Positions 12,035 to 23,345 of a stretch of DNA of 64,000 nucleotides are shown here, piece by piece. The notes beneath the pieces are model-generated. The model saw nothing but the letters and a program-made list of their open reading frames with translations, ran no database searches and was not told the origin of the DNA. Source of the stretch: Nectonema munidae (taxonomy: Eukaryota; Nematomorpha; Nectonematoida; Nectonematidae). Within the stretch, counting starts at the first letter, position 1. Each line of letters opens with the position of its first letter. The translations under genes and the position numbers were made by a program. The stretch covers positions 992,001 through 1,056,000 of the forward strand of contig JAUIRK010001040.1 in assembly GCA_030549495.1 (NCBI GenBank), in the 5' to 3' direction.

Positions 12035-13670
12035 TGAATGTTTTTGGAGACAATTTTTAAAAGTAAACCGCAAATTTGATTAACACTTATAGGTATTTTC
12101 ACATCCTAAATGTAAAAAATGAGTTCAGAAATGAAAACAGCATGATTGATTTGGTATAAAAACATATATTTCATGAGAATATTTTTGGAGACAATTTTCA
12201 GAAGTAAACCGCAAATTTGATTAATACTTATAGGTATTTTCAAATCCTAAATGTAAAAATGAGTTCAAAAATGAAAACAACATGATCGATTTGGTATAAA
12301 AACAAATATTTCATGTAAAATTGAGAGAATATTTTTGGAGATATCTTTTAGATGTAAACCGCAAATTTTAACTGATATTTTAAAACCTCCAAATGTGAAA
12401 AATGAGTTCAGAAATGAAAACAGCATGGTTGATTTGGTATAAAACATATATTTCATTGTAAAATTTGAATGAATGTTTTTGGAGACAATTTTTAGAAGTA
12501 AAGCGCAAATTTGATTGACAGTTATAGGTATTTTCACATCCTAAACGTAAAAAATGAGTCCAGAAATGAAACCAGCATGGCCGATTTAGTATAACACATA
12601 TATTTCATTGTAAAATTTGAATGAATGTTTTTGGAGATAATTTTTAGAAGTAAACCGCAAATTTGATCAACACTTATAGGTATTTCCAGATCCTAAACGT
12701 AAAAAATTAGTCCAGAAATGATACCAGCATGGCTGATTTAGTATAACACATATATTTTATGTAAAATGTGAAGGAATGTTTTTGGAGACAATTTTCACAA
12801 GTAAACCGCAAATTTGATTAATACTTATAGGTATTTTCAAATCCTAAATGTAAAAATGAGCTCAAAAATGAAAACAGCATGATCGATTTGGTATAAAAAC
12901 AAATATTTCATGTAAAATTGAGAGAATATTTTTGGAGATAGCTTTTAGAAGTAAACCGCAAATTTTAACTGATATTTTAAAACCTCCAAATGTGAAAAAT
13001 GAGTTCAGAAATGAAAACAGCATGGTTGATTTGGTATAAAAACATATATTTAATTGTAAAATTTGAATGAATGTTTTTGGAGACAATTTTCATAAGTAAA
13101 CCGCAAATTTGATTAATACTTATAGGTATTTTCAAATCCTAAATGTAAAAAATGAGTCCAGAAATGAAAACAGCATGAGCGATTTAGTATAAAAACATAT
13201 ATTTTATGTAAAATGTGAAGGAATGTTTTTGGAGACAATTTTCATAAGTAAACCGCAAATTTGATTAATACTTATAGGTATTTTCAAATCCTAAATGTAA
13301 AAATGAGCTCAAAAATGAAAACAGCATGATCGATTTGGTATAAAAACAAATATTTCATGTAAAATTGAGAGAATATTTTTGGAGATAGCTTTTAGAAGTA
13401 AACCGCAAATTTTAACTGATATTTTAAAACCTCCAAATGTGAAAAATGAGTTCAGAAATGAAAACAGCATGGTTGATTTGGTATAAAAACATATATTTAA
13501 TTGTAAAATTTGAATGAATGTTTTTGGAGACAATTTTCATAAGTAAACCGCAAATTTGATTAATACTTATAGGTATTTTCAAATCCTAAATGTAAAAAAT
13601 GAGTCCAGAAATGAAAATAGCATGAGCGATTTAGTATAAAAACATATATTTTATGTAAAATTTGAAGGTA
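12035..13670 (+). repeat. satellite array, 141-152 bp monomer, 447-bp higher-order unit
   Basis: Eleven monomers can be counted from the shared aagtaaaccgcaaatt motif: 12061, 12202, 12352, 12496, 12648, 12799, 12949, 13094, 13246, 13396 and 13541. From 12799 onward the spacing repeats as 150-145-152, so units 447 bp apart are almost identical, while the earlier monomers are more diverged. This is a three-monomer higher-order repeat formed by recent amplification. The short minus frames in it (for example at 12862 and 13309, exactly 447 bp apart) are repeat translations, not genes. Confidence 0.9.
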
Positions 13671-13990
13671 TATTTTATTAGATATATTTTTGATCAATGA
13701 AAATTTTGATTGACATTTTCTAAAAAGTAGGCATGATTATTGAAAAAATTAAATATATAAAGTGTTATGCGTTCTAAACTGTATATAATTATAAATTTTC
13801 AGGGTATTATATAATATAGATCCTAAGTTATAAGGTTAAGTACAGATAATGTCAAAATTTTGCTGAAAAATTTTAATTTTTTATTTTGATTGACAGTTTT
13901 GGACATGAAGGGGTCATTCAACTACCATGAAAATGGTTTCAAAAGATGCAGCTAGCGATTTTAGGAAAAGTCACAAAATTTGAAGGGATA
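13671..13990 (+). repeat. dispersed duplicate A (partner at 15790-16095)
   Basis: From the end of the satellite to about 13990 the sequence matches 15790-16095 in the same orientation, with many substitutions. Shared landmarks are ttttgattgacatttt, a ttgacagttttggacatgaa block and aggaaaagtcacaaa. It probably marks the non-satellite end of an older element that carries the satellite. Confidence 0.5.
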
Positions 13991-14380
13991 TGATTCAGCC
14001 AATTTTCTACAATTAATTTTTTAGTGAAGGGGGGGGGGGGCTTTGAACCCCCGTTTTACGCCCCCCACCCCTGCACTAATAGGGTTAAAAGCAAGGATGC
14101 TCTATTTGCTTAATATTTGAGCAGAGATATTTTTTATAATGTTCGATTGTTAAATTTTATAAGTAAGACTGTACATAATTAATTAAATCTTTTTTTTTAA
14201 GAAAATTTGTTGATTATTATAATAAAAATATAATATCGAAACAAAATTTTTAAAAAGTTTCAGTTGTTTAAAATGTGCTTGATCTATTTATGACAGCTGT
14301 CAGAATTTTATTTGTAGACAAATATTAAAAAAAAAAAGCAATGATTTTCTTTTCTCGTATACTTTGATTTATGTTAGTTT

Positions 14381-14791
14381 GGTCCTCGGACATTTCGCCC
14401 CATTATTTTCATAAGACAGTTCGTCCCATGGACAAATTCGCCCCATTATTTTCATAAGACAGTTCGTCCCATGGACAATTCGCCCCATTATTTTCATAAG
14501 ACAGTTCTTCCCATGGACAATTCGCCCCATTATTTTCAAAGACATTTTGTTTCATAGACAATTCGCCCCGTTATTTTCATAAGACATTTTGTCTCACGGA
14601 CAATTTTAAAAAATTTAGAGATAAAATAATTAATTTGAAATAATTTAATAGAGATAAAATAAACAAGAATATAAAATTTTTTAATAATTTTACACATATA
14701 AGCAAAGATGGATGAAACAAATAGCCTATGAGACAATTTGCCCAAATTGTCTATGGGGCGAATGATGTATGGGGCCTAATGTCTTTCGACC
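14381..14791. mobile_element. TIR element with internal 44-bp minisatellite
   Basis: Inverted ends: left ggtcctcggacatttcgccc, right (reverse complement) ggtcgaaagacattaggccc. Both flanks carry ttagttt (14374-14380 and 14793-14799), a decayed target duplication. The left half has about five tandem copies of a 44-bp unit (ttcgccccattattttcata...cccatggacaa) at 14390-14600. No coding capacity beyond an accidental 69-codon frame. Its ends resemble those of 32585-33160, which starts ggtgctaggtcaattcgtcc. Confidence 0.55.
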
Positions 14792-15027
14792 ATTAGTTTA
14801 AATAATTTTTTAATTATAAGGGTTAGCTACTTAAACGTTGGCTTTTGCTGCTTATAAAAACTTGAAAATATCAAATAAACTCTAATTCTTTATGCCTCCT
14901 ATTATTTTGAAATTATTCTAAGAACAGACGGTTCCATTTTAAAATAGTGAAAATTGCTTTATTAGTTTATTTTGTTTCCTTTCTCTCTTATGTTAATTAT
15001 GTAGCAAATTTTCCAATTTTGAGTAAA

Positions 15028-15168
15028 AGGTAAGGTGCAGCGGGTGTATTTTCATTGACAAGGCATTGATGTACCGCTTATGTCAAACTATGAACAAATT
15101 CGTATTGATAAGGAATCGAATCCAGAGGCTTCCGTGCTATGTCCATCATCTCAACCAACCTGCCATGC
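15028..15168 (-). mobile_element. tRNA-derived SINE, copy a
   Basis: Minus-strand member of the SINE family also seen at 33621, 34571 and 48551. The head near 15168-15110 has an A-box-like tggttgagatgatgg and a B box ggattcgattcc. The body holds the family signature (catagtttgacataagcggtac) and ends near tgcaccttacc. It is the most diverged of the four copies. Confidence 0.65.
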
Positions 15169-15789
15169 CACCCATCGAGTATGCTGCAGGGGATACGTCA
15201 AATTAGTTTTCAAAAAACTTAAGTTATGCTGTAAAATTTTTAGTTTTTGTTGAAGCTCTATAACTTTTTCTGATTTGGTCTCCCGTGGTATTTCCAGACC
15301 ACTAATTTTGAAAATTGCAACAAAAAAATTTCGCCCCCCAATAATTTTGAAGATTTTCCTGAAATCGACATTAATCAATGAAAACCAACACCAAAAAAAA
15401 CAGGTATTTTCTTAATTTTTTCTAAGCAATAATTATGCAAAATGGAAAATATTTTAATTTTTCAAGCTATTATATAAGAGCAATAATAATTGAAGTAGTC
15501 CAATTTCTAACAGTCAATGAATTACTACCGTTCAGGGGTCACGATTCATTCATTGATAATCTGGAAACAAGTGACAGAGAATCTCCAAATGATTTATTTT
15601 GAGATCCCATTCCGAACTTCCATCTTCTAGCTACGCTACGGCTCTGATATCCTCATTGTTATAATGTACACTGTTTAGACTTAACACATCAAAACACCTT
15701 AAAATAACATATGTTAGTGAAAATCATCTATCAACTAATTATTAAATATTCCAAATTTTTTTCCTCTTACCTTTTTGGATTTGGTATAA

Positions 15790-16095
15790 AAAAGTTAAAA
15801 ATTGAATCATTTGTAAGCAATTTTATCATCAATCATAGTTTTGATTGACATTTGCTACAAAGTTGCCATGTTTATGGTTAAAATATTGTATACGTATGAT
15901 TATAACATTTGAAGAGTGTGTCTAAGGTTAACACTAAGTTAAACGTTATATGGCTTTATAATATCAAAATTTTGTGGAAAAAATACTCTTAATTTTGTTT
16001 GACTGTTTTTGACATGAAAGGCTCATTCAAATACCGAAAAATGCCGTCAAATGATGCAACTAGCTATTTAAGGAAAAGTCACAAAGTTTATAAAG
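15790..16095 (+). repeat. dispersed duplicate B (partner at 13671-13990)
   Basis: Diverged direct copy of 13671-13990, preceded by a ggatttggtataaaaa segment like the satellite monomer. This supports the view that satellite plus this tail form one element. Confidence 0.45.
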
Positions 16096-17967
16096 AGTTA
16101 GTATACCTAAAACGTATTTGAAAAAGAACACGGGCATTGCTGAGCCCAAATAGGGGCAGAGAGGGCAGCCATTCTTCGAGGAATGTACAGCTTTGCTCAA
16201 CACGCGCGACAGATGCGGATAAATACTTTAAATCAGATAATTCAAAATCAATTGATATCTTGGAATAAAACTCTCTGTTGCGCTATATACCAATGCGCAT
16301 TCCAAACTATAGCTGTCAATTGGAATACACATTCTAAAAATATGTCCCAACACTCTAAAATGCAATGCATACTCTGAGCAATCATTTTCTAAACCTAAAT
16401 ATTACTTTGAAAATAATCAAAATTTAGATTTAGTAAAAGCATCTAAGATGCTCACTCTCCACCTCAAAGCATCATCACATTTTACTTAGTGGGTTCACAA
16501 ACTCACGCTTTTCCTTACTTTGCCAAGGTGTTTGTTTACCCTTCTAGCAAAATTGTCAACAAACAGTCACGTATAAGAGAAAGAAAGGTTCAACGAAATC
16601 CTTTATGCCAATGCTCCCTGGTGAGGCTTCGAAACAGAAAGTTTGCTTTTCTTGTTTTTTGAAAACATCTCACAAAAAACCACCACTTCCACAAACAGTT
16701 TTCCAAGAGTATAATAGGGCGCGAAGCGAGCTTGTTCGGCACTTCTTTCTCTCCCATTCTCCCTCTACTTGAGCTAAGCGATGTTGGTACCTTTCTTCTT
16801 CACTTTGCTCATAGGTAAATTTCAATCAAATCACACCAAGACTTCTTTCATTTCGCCTTTCATAATCCCATAATCTTCTTCGATTTTTAACAACATATAA
16901 TTAAAATAGAGACCTCAACAGTTAGACCGCCTATTAAACTGTCAACACGAATTCTCGTTCATCTAATGCCCATGCCAGTGTGACTGTCCCTTTTTTCAAG
17001 GATATCCAAGAATCCTTTTTACGATTAAACGAATGCTGTTCATGATTTAAAATGGCGACTCACTACTTTCTACTGAACAAGCATTTTAATTTTTATCAAC
17101 AAAAAGGGCGCATAAGACTTATTTAATTTTTTTATAATTTTAGTATTGCTCATTGAAGTAAAAGGAAGCAAGCAGTACCATTTCTATAAAAGCCTAAAAA
17201 ATCTAAGAACTTAAAAAGAATACAAAAGATAAGAACTTTAAATGTCTCTTATTAACATCTATTTGATATAAGCATTATCCTTTAACCAATATCCTTATTC
17301 AATTATGCAGCCTTATACTTGACTTAGTTATCGTTGCTAAGCTAAATTCTTGATTAGTGAAGTGGGTGATAAAATTAGTCCGGGCTTTTTAGAAATTCTA
17401 AGTGGGGCATTTCAACTCAACCTCCTTCATTCCTAAATTTGAGCACATCAAAACTATAACTTATATCAACTTTCTTAATAATTTTGGCGGAACATGAGGA
17501 CGATTTTGAAATTTATACAGCTTCCTTTTTCATAGAAAGATTTTCGATCAATAAAAATAATTTTAGTATTAATAAAACCAAAAAAAGATTTTCCAGTTAA
17601 AAACAAAATATAGATTTAAGTTACCTTGCCATGTTTTCATTCATAAGGTGCCATTGAAAGGCTTCTTTTGAACAATGAGCAAAGAAGACTTTGATTCTAG
17701 ATCGAACACGTGACCTAGTGGTATCGAAGAGAAGTATGTAACGAACCTTACTCACACAAAAAAACATTTAATTATGTTAAAATTAAAATAAGAAATATTT
17801 TTGAATAACAAACAGAAAATCAGGGTGCGACTTTTTCTGGCAATCCTTTGCTAACCTCCACAATACGTTTACTATTTTTCTTAATCTTTTTCCATCCGAC
17901 TTTCTTTTCAGCAAAATTCACCACTTCACTTTATCAACATGTTTTTCAAAAGTTTACTAGCTGACTT
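16096..17967. other. intergenic stretch, no gene supported
   Basis: The patches at 16130-16380 and 16690-17060 are more GC-rich and complex than the rest, but no frame has splice partners or a recognised domain. The open plus frame at 16183-16377 (64 codons) has no support. The rest is AT-rich. Confidence 0.4.
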
Positions 17968-18177
17968 TTGAGCAATCCTCATTATATTACAATAGTTTTG
18001 CATTCAAAGAAAATACCTTTTCAAACGAGTAATAAATTACAAACAAGTCTAGCTTCTTTGATCCTTGGGATTTTTGAAGATTTAGACACAATTATAGAAG
18101 GATTAAAAAAAAGATACAAGGGTATTGCAAAACGTGTCACTTTGGAAGGATTATGTTGTATTTTTGAAAAAGAGTGA
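17968..18177 (+). CDS. possible small exon, unrecognised
   Basis: A 69-codon frame ending in TGA whose composition (GIFEDLDTIIEGLKKRYKGI, then VTLEGLCCIFEKE) looks more protein-like than nearby frames. It lies about 0.45 kb upstream of the multi-exon gene at 18640-19861 and in the same orientation, so it could be the last exon of another gene or a fragment. No domain recognised, no clear initiator ATG (the frame opens with TTG) and no poly(A) signal found. Confidence 0.25.
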   Translation: MSNPHYITIVLHSKKIPFQTSNKLQTSLASLILGIFEDLDTIIEGLKKRYKGIAKRVTLEGLCCIFEKE

Positions 18178-18419
18178 AAAACCAGTGTTCAATAGCAAAG
18201 CAGTTCCTTAAAATAGCAAATATTTCAATCAAAGAACCTAGAAATGCTTTAGCTCAAAATGGAAATGCATAGTTTTTGTGATTTTGCATGAAAAAGGCAG
18301 TAAAAAAGGCTTCAAATCTGCGATTAGCGATATAAGCCGGTGTGACTGTTCAATGTTCATATCCTTTCACTCGCAGAAATATCCTTTATTTAGACATCAA
18401 TAAGATATGCGTATATAAC

Positions 18420-18468
18420 ATGCTTTGTTTGATTTCTTTATTTAGTCACTTCTCACATCTCAAATGCG
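18420..18468 (+). CDS. candidate leader exon of the 18.6-19.9 kb gene
   Basis: ATG at 18420 followed by 16 hydrophobic codons (MLCLISLFSHFSHLKC) and a phase-1 GT donor at 18469 that is weak. Joining it to the phase-1 acceptor before 18640 would keep the frame and add a signal-peptide-like start. The intron would be 171 bp, longer than the others. Speculative. Confidence 0.25.
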
Positions 18469-18639
18469 GTGTTGTATTCTCCCTTTAATATTAATCATCT
18501 CGAACAAAAGGCAGCTCCAACTTTCCATGATATTCTACTTGGTTTTTTTCATAATATAGAAATATGTATATGATTTACAAAGATTTATACTTTAGAAAAC
18601 GATGGAAATTCTACAAATTACTTGAGATTTTAATACTAG

Positions 18640-19861
18640 GCAATTCCTTGACTTTCAAATGGAACTTTAAAATGGACACTGTGGTAGAAAAAGAGGATTT
18701 TTTCTTACACATTGAAGGAGAACATAAAATAATTGAAAGCGATCAATTTGATCCATCACAAAATAAACACACTCAAGAATTAGAAGGGGGATTTTTTTTA
18801 AAAAAGATTGACATCGTTCTAAAAGTCCATGGGAATGATTTTCATCACATATTTTCCTTTTCCGGCTTTGAGAGTAAGTGAAATATTTAATGACGAATTT
18901 ATAAAACAACATTTTTATTATATTTTAGAAATAAACCTAAATGAGATATCTTTTGAAAATGGAAAATTAATGGTAACATTTATGCCGATTTTCACAGGAA
19001 ACTGCAAAATTTCTGTTGGAAAAAAAATCACAAGTAAAATTGATACTCAAGCATTCCTCCATCTGTAAGCTAAATCTTTAATAATTTTTTTTAGATGTTG
19101 ATGTTTTAGCAGATTCAAGACACGATTATGAGTTCATCTTTGAAAGAATATATCCTTACCACAAATTTGGTATAGAGTGTCAACATGACGGAATTCCCAG
19201 TTCAGTCTTTATGAAATTTAAAAGTATTTTATCTTCCAGATATACTTATACTTTTAAAAATTCATCTTTTAAGGTCATAACTTCATTAGCTTTCTCACGT
19301 TTGATCAAGAACGACCATATATTTTTGAATTTAGACATAACCTAAATACATCTGTAAATATTGACAGAATTTTTACTAAATGTAAAGGTGCAATTGGTAA
19401 AATAAATATTTAAATTTTTTTTATCTAAATAAATCTCTGTTTTTTAAGCATTCAATACATTGCGTCCATATTTTGGTTATTCTGAAATTCCTGAAATCAA
19501 TAGCATAGTTGTGATTTATAAACGAAACGGAGTCGCACTGTCTCATCACAAATTTTATTACTTTGGAAAGAGTAATTAATTTATTGCGAAAGGAACGCGT
19601 ATATGTTTTAGGATATACTTATTTTTAGAGGTTGATTTGTTAGAAATGTGGGAGAAGGGAGATACAAGATTCTTCAAGTGCGCACTTTCTCAACAATATG
19701 AAGGTATTGCACCTGCGAGTTATGGCAAAGAAGAAGGCAATTTGCGAGCAGTTAACATCTATGAAGATTCCCAACCTTCAGACCATGGATACTTTTTTAT
19801 GATCGGCAAAACAATACAAGATAATTCTTTATTTACCTTTGAAGTTGTTAAATATATTTAG
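18640..19861 (+). CDS. unrecognised compact gene, at least six exons, all introns phase 1
   Basis: Exons by splice signals: 18640-18873, 18929-19033, 19095-19223, 19274-19396, 19450-19572 and 19629-19861 (TAG). Introns are 55, 61, 50, 53 and 56 bp, all GT-AG and all phase 1. Internal exons of 105, 129, 123 and 123 bp are multiples of three, so each can be skipped in frame. Joined exons give one open frame with no internal stop (about 310 residues from 18640). The first in-frame ATG in the first exon is 18672. That exon also has a phase-1 acceptor at 18638-18639, so a leader exon is likely; a candidate is 18420-18468 (MLCLISLFSHFSHLKC, hydrophobic, weak donor). Each exon encodes a beta-rich piece of about 35-43 residues with few Cys. 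Symmetric 1-1 exons are common in secreted modular proteins. No family recognised. Confidence 0.7.
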
Positions 19862-19906
19862 TTTATTGCAATGATTTTCAAATGATTGCATTTTCTTTCT
19901 AAATTT

Positions 19907-19912
19907 AATAAA
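19907..19912 (+). terminator. poly(A) signal AATAAA
   Basis: AATAAA lies 45 bp after the stop codon of the multi-exon gene, followed by a T-rich stretch (tactcaatttttgtcttcc). It fits a short 3' UTR. Confidence 0.55.
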
Positions 19913-20570
19913 TGTGATATTACTCAATTTTTGTCTTCCTTTTCAATATAGAAATAAGTTCGGCAGAGAGGCCTTGTCATAGAGATTAGAAAAGGTGGTG
20001 TGGAGAATTATATTGCAAGTTTTGAAAGATGTGTGAATGCTGAATATGAGAGGAACTATTAAGTATTTTGTGTTTTAATTGAATATTTTGACCTTCATTT
20101 CTTAGAAATTTTACAAAAGTTATGGGATCTTTTTTAGTAGTATGGCTGCTTTGCTATACTACTCTTCATTTTTGTCTGTATCGCCGTTGCCATTAAAAAA
20201 TTTTATTTATTCATAACAAGTTTCGAATAATGAAAAAAGGAATCATGAAATATTAAGTTTGTGAATAATTTTATAATTCATTCCATCAAACTAATCTTGA
20301 GTGACATTAAGCAGTTCAGCCATACTAACAAAAAATTGAAATCATTAAAATTAGCCAAAAAAAAGCACGAGATATTTATAAAAAAATATTCAAAAAAATT
20401 CATAGTAAGAAGTTTTATTATTTATATTATGCAATGAAAGAAGATGATAAGCCGTTTCCTCAACAAATTTGTCGAATTCTTTGTAAATTTCTCCTTTATC
20501 TAGTAGGTTCTGTATCGTTTTACTGTAACTTGGAATCTAAAACAAAAGCAAACATTTATTATCTATAACT
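19913..20570. other. AT-rich stretch, no gene seen
   Basis: No coding-like frame or repeat unit before the inverted-array block begins at about 20571. Confidence 0.4.
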
Positions 20571-20607
20571 AGGATAAGCCTGTTTGTCTCTCGCTTCGCT
20601 CGAGACG
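20571..20607 (+). repeat. left inverted end of the 36-bp-array block
   Basis: The sequence actagg...cctgtttg, then tctcgcttcgctcgagac, is matched in reverse complement at 29541-29590 (actag...cctgtgtttgg, then tctcgcttcgctcgagac). The shared 18-bp core is itself near-palindromic (TCTCG...CGAGA). It looks like the outer end of a foldback-type element. Confidence 0.55.
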
Positions 20608-20639
20608 TAGCATTTAAAGTCCCAAAAATATGGGTCCAC

Positions 20640-20918
20640 GTAAAGATGATAGGTACTCCCGTGATTCTAGATCCTGTTAAAGATCATTGGTACTCCCGTG
20701 ATTCTAAGTCATGTTAAAGATCATTGGTACTGTGATTCCAGGTCCTGTTAAAGATCATTGGTACCACCGTGATTCTAGGTTCTGTTAAAGATCATTGGTA
20801 CTCCCGTGATTCTAAGTCATGTTAAAGATCATTGGTACTGTGATTCCAGGTCCTGTTAAAGATCATTGGTACCACCGTGATTCTAGGTTCTGTTAAAGAT
20901 CATTGGTACTGTGATTTT
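20640..20918 (+). repeat. 36-bp tandem repeat, left array
   Basis: About seven or eight units of a repeat of about 36 bp, each carrying gttaaagatcattggtac followed by a variable gtgattctaggtcct part. The same unit is found in reverse complement in the larger array at 28665-29505. The array is cut on its right by the 3' end of the retroelement fossil. Confidence 0.85.
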
Positions 20919-20924
20919 TTTTGC

Positions 20925-23268
20925 AGCGTCGCTTTATTGGATCAAAACATCGCAAAGAAGATAAATTTAAGTCTAATAAATTAATTTTAAGTCTAATAAT
21001 AAATTTAAGTCTCTTGGAAGAATCTTCCGTGTGCCCAAACGCATGAGAACCTTCTGCAGTGCTGTTTTTGTAGGAGGAAGAAACTTTCTGTGTCCAAAGC
21101 AGGAGAAACTTCTGCGAAGGTGAGAGTTCTGCGATGTTGCTCGATCCGTCACTGCTGGAAAATTCAGAAGGAACTGAACCTTCAGTTGCATAATCCAAAG
21201 GGTGAGTGGGAGTGATACTTGAGAAACAAACAAAAAAGTGGTGTGTCTGTGCGTGGCTGCTCCTTAAATATTCGCAAGCCAGCGGAAGGATACCCTCCTT
21301 CGCCATTGGCTGCGCAAGGATACCCCTTTGGTGCTAACGAGGGGCGTTAACTGGAAGTATCGTCCAGTTAGCGTAGCCAATGGGGAGCATAGGACCTAAT
21401 GGGGCTGGCGCTTGTGGAGCTGCCGATAGTCCTTATCTCTATGGCATTGGTATTACTCAAACACAGGCACCAATGGCGAGAATCTCACCATTCTTTCTTT
21501 GGTCTTTGCTTTGAAGGAACTCCAAACTTTGCCAAAGAAGCTTGCCCATTCCATAGAACCTATGGAGATGGTGGAGTCCAGGATCTGGATGGAGGCAGGA
21601 GAGCGCGCGACGGACCGTCTGTGGGGTTATCTTCCGACTTGATGTATTCCATGGAGTTGCGAGGTTGTCTGTCCATGCACTGGAGGCCTCCAGCCACATA
21701 TGGAGCATGGCTTGCTTTGGGGATTTGATGCCAAACCTCCTCACACAACCAATTGCTACCATGGAGTCGGAAATGATCTTCCTGCCTGGCCACAGCAGGT
21801 GAGCTAGAACAATTGCCAACAGCTCCAACTCGGAGATGTGCCAGTTTGTGTGACTCATCTGTATTGTGACCTTCTGGCAACTGGACACCAGACCCAGAGC
21901 TCGGAGCAAGGCGTCCACGTAGATCGTACTTGATGTTGGGAACATCGTGGCCAAAGGCCAGGGCGTCAGGATGGTGACCATCACGTAGGCAGTAGGGCAT
22001 AGCCAGTTGAACCAACTTGCGGTGCTCCGGGAAGTGACTCCAGGAGTAAAGAGCTGAGATGATGCTAAACCTTCCTGGGAGTGTGGCCGTGTAGTAGTTG
22101 AGGATTCCCATGATCTTCTGACGTAACTTTCGTGACTTGTTAGGCCATAAGGAACGCGCAAAGTGCCCTAAGGAGGATCTCCTTTTTTCCGTCCGGGACA
22201 CCCATCGTCCGTTGACAGAGGTGGAGTTGGGCCCCCAGAAACTCGATGGACTGCACGGGGGTAAAGATGGATTTCCTATGGTTAATGCGAATCCCACATT
22301 CCTGTTCTAGGTAACGAGTAAACAACTTAGTCACCTCGAGGGTTGAAGAGCTGTCTCTTCCCAGTATGAGGAAATCATCCAAGTAGAGGATGAACCTGAG
22401 GTTGGAGCGGAGTGCAGGAGGGAACTCCTAGAAGCCTTGCTACTACTCCCTGCAGAACGGCCGGGCTAAAGCAGGCTCCCATATGTAACCTGGTGAACTG
22501 CAAAAGGCACCCGGCCAGCTTTACACAGAAGCAGTTTCTCCACTCTTTTTGTTTGCGGATGCCGTAAAATGCGTCCGTTAGGTCTAAACGGGTGGCCAAG
22601 GCCAAGCCGGGTTCTATGTAGCGAAGCTGGAAGGGGCTGTTGGCTTGATAGCTGGGGTCGATAAGATATCCCTTGTGAACCCAAAGTCCGCCACGAGGCG
22701 AACCTTGCCGTTTGCTTTGGGAACCAGGAAATACGGGCACACTATCCGAGGGTGAAACGCCCTTTCCAGTACGCCGGTCTGGACCAGCCCGGACAGTACT
22801 TTCCTGGCGATAAATTTCCGTTGTTCCGCCGGCGGTGCTGAAAAGCAAGAAAATGCGTGGAACGGGGCATTAGAGATGAGTCGCGGTCGGTATGTGGGGA
22901 GGAGGATGCTCCTAGAAGCTTGATGCCTTAAGTCCTTGGGGGCCCTAAACAGAGGGCGGACACTGAAAATGAGGCCTCCGGACAGAGGCTCCCTAGCCGG
23001 GCCGAACAAAAGACGACAGTAGGTGTCTGCACGAGGCGATGTCCAAAATGGACTGGATCTGGTCCCCTGCCGGGTTGTCCTTCGGGTCGAAGGACATGAT
23101 CTGGGAAAAAATCCTTTTCCAAAACCGAGGTGGGAATAAGTCCCGGTTTTCCTCCTAGAAATCCAACAGAGCACCCGGATGTGCCGGGACAAAGAAACTT
23201 CTGTCCCCCACACTGATGGTGATGGACCCGTCTGACTGGAAGCAGAACCTGTAGTTCGTATGTGCATA
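20925..23268 (-). mobile_element. retroelement fossil (LTR-type pol), broken
   Basis: GC-rich compared with all its neighbours. On the minus strand, a reverse transcriptase region lies at about 22.9-22.15 kb (YFLVPKANGKVRLVADF, LDLTDAFYGI, DDFLILG, IEFLGAQL), followed by an RNase H-like region at about 22.1-21.6 kb. The 3' part (about 21.4-20.93 kb) has a TATA-like box and an AATAAA signal, as in an LTR or 3' UTR. Motif order fits Gypsy- or DIRS-type pol; family not certain, and no protease or integrase was recognised. It is broken, with several breaks, and looks old. It abuts the 36-bp array at its 3' side and the foldback repeat at its 5' side. Confidence 0.65.
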
Positions 23269-23345
23269 ATTGGATAAAAATTAATTATTAAAGACTAGGT
23301 TTATCTTTCTATTTTAAAGTAAGGGGAGCCAACGATATATTTAAA
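23250..23345 (+). repeat. inverted partner of 30887-30978
   Basis: The run from cgtatgtgcataa through aaagactaggtttatc to ggggagccaacgatata is found in reverse complement at 30887-30978. It marks the junction between the retroelement fossil and the 161-bp/28-bp repeat unit. Confidence 0.75.

Noticed and set aside
12862-13533. Two identical 74-codon minus genes
   Set aside because: They are exactly one higher-order satellite unit (447 bp) apart and are repeat translations.
17640-17760. tRNA-like sequence on the minus strand
   Set aside because: Only a weak B-box-like tgttcgatcta; no A box at the right distance.
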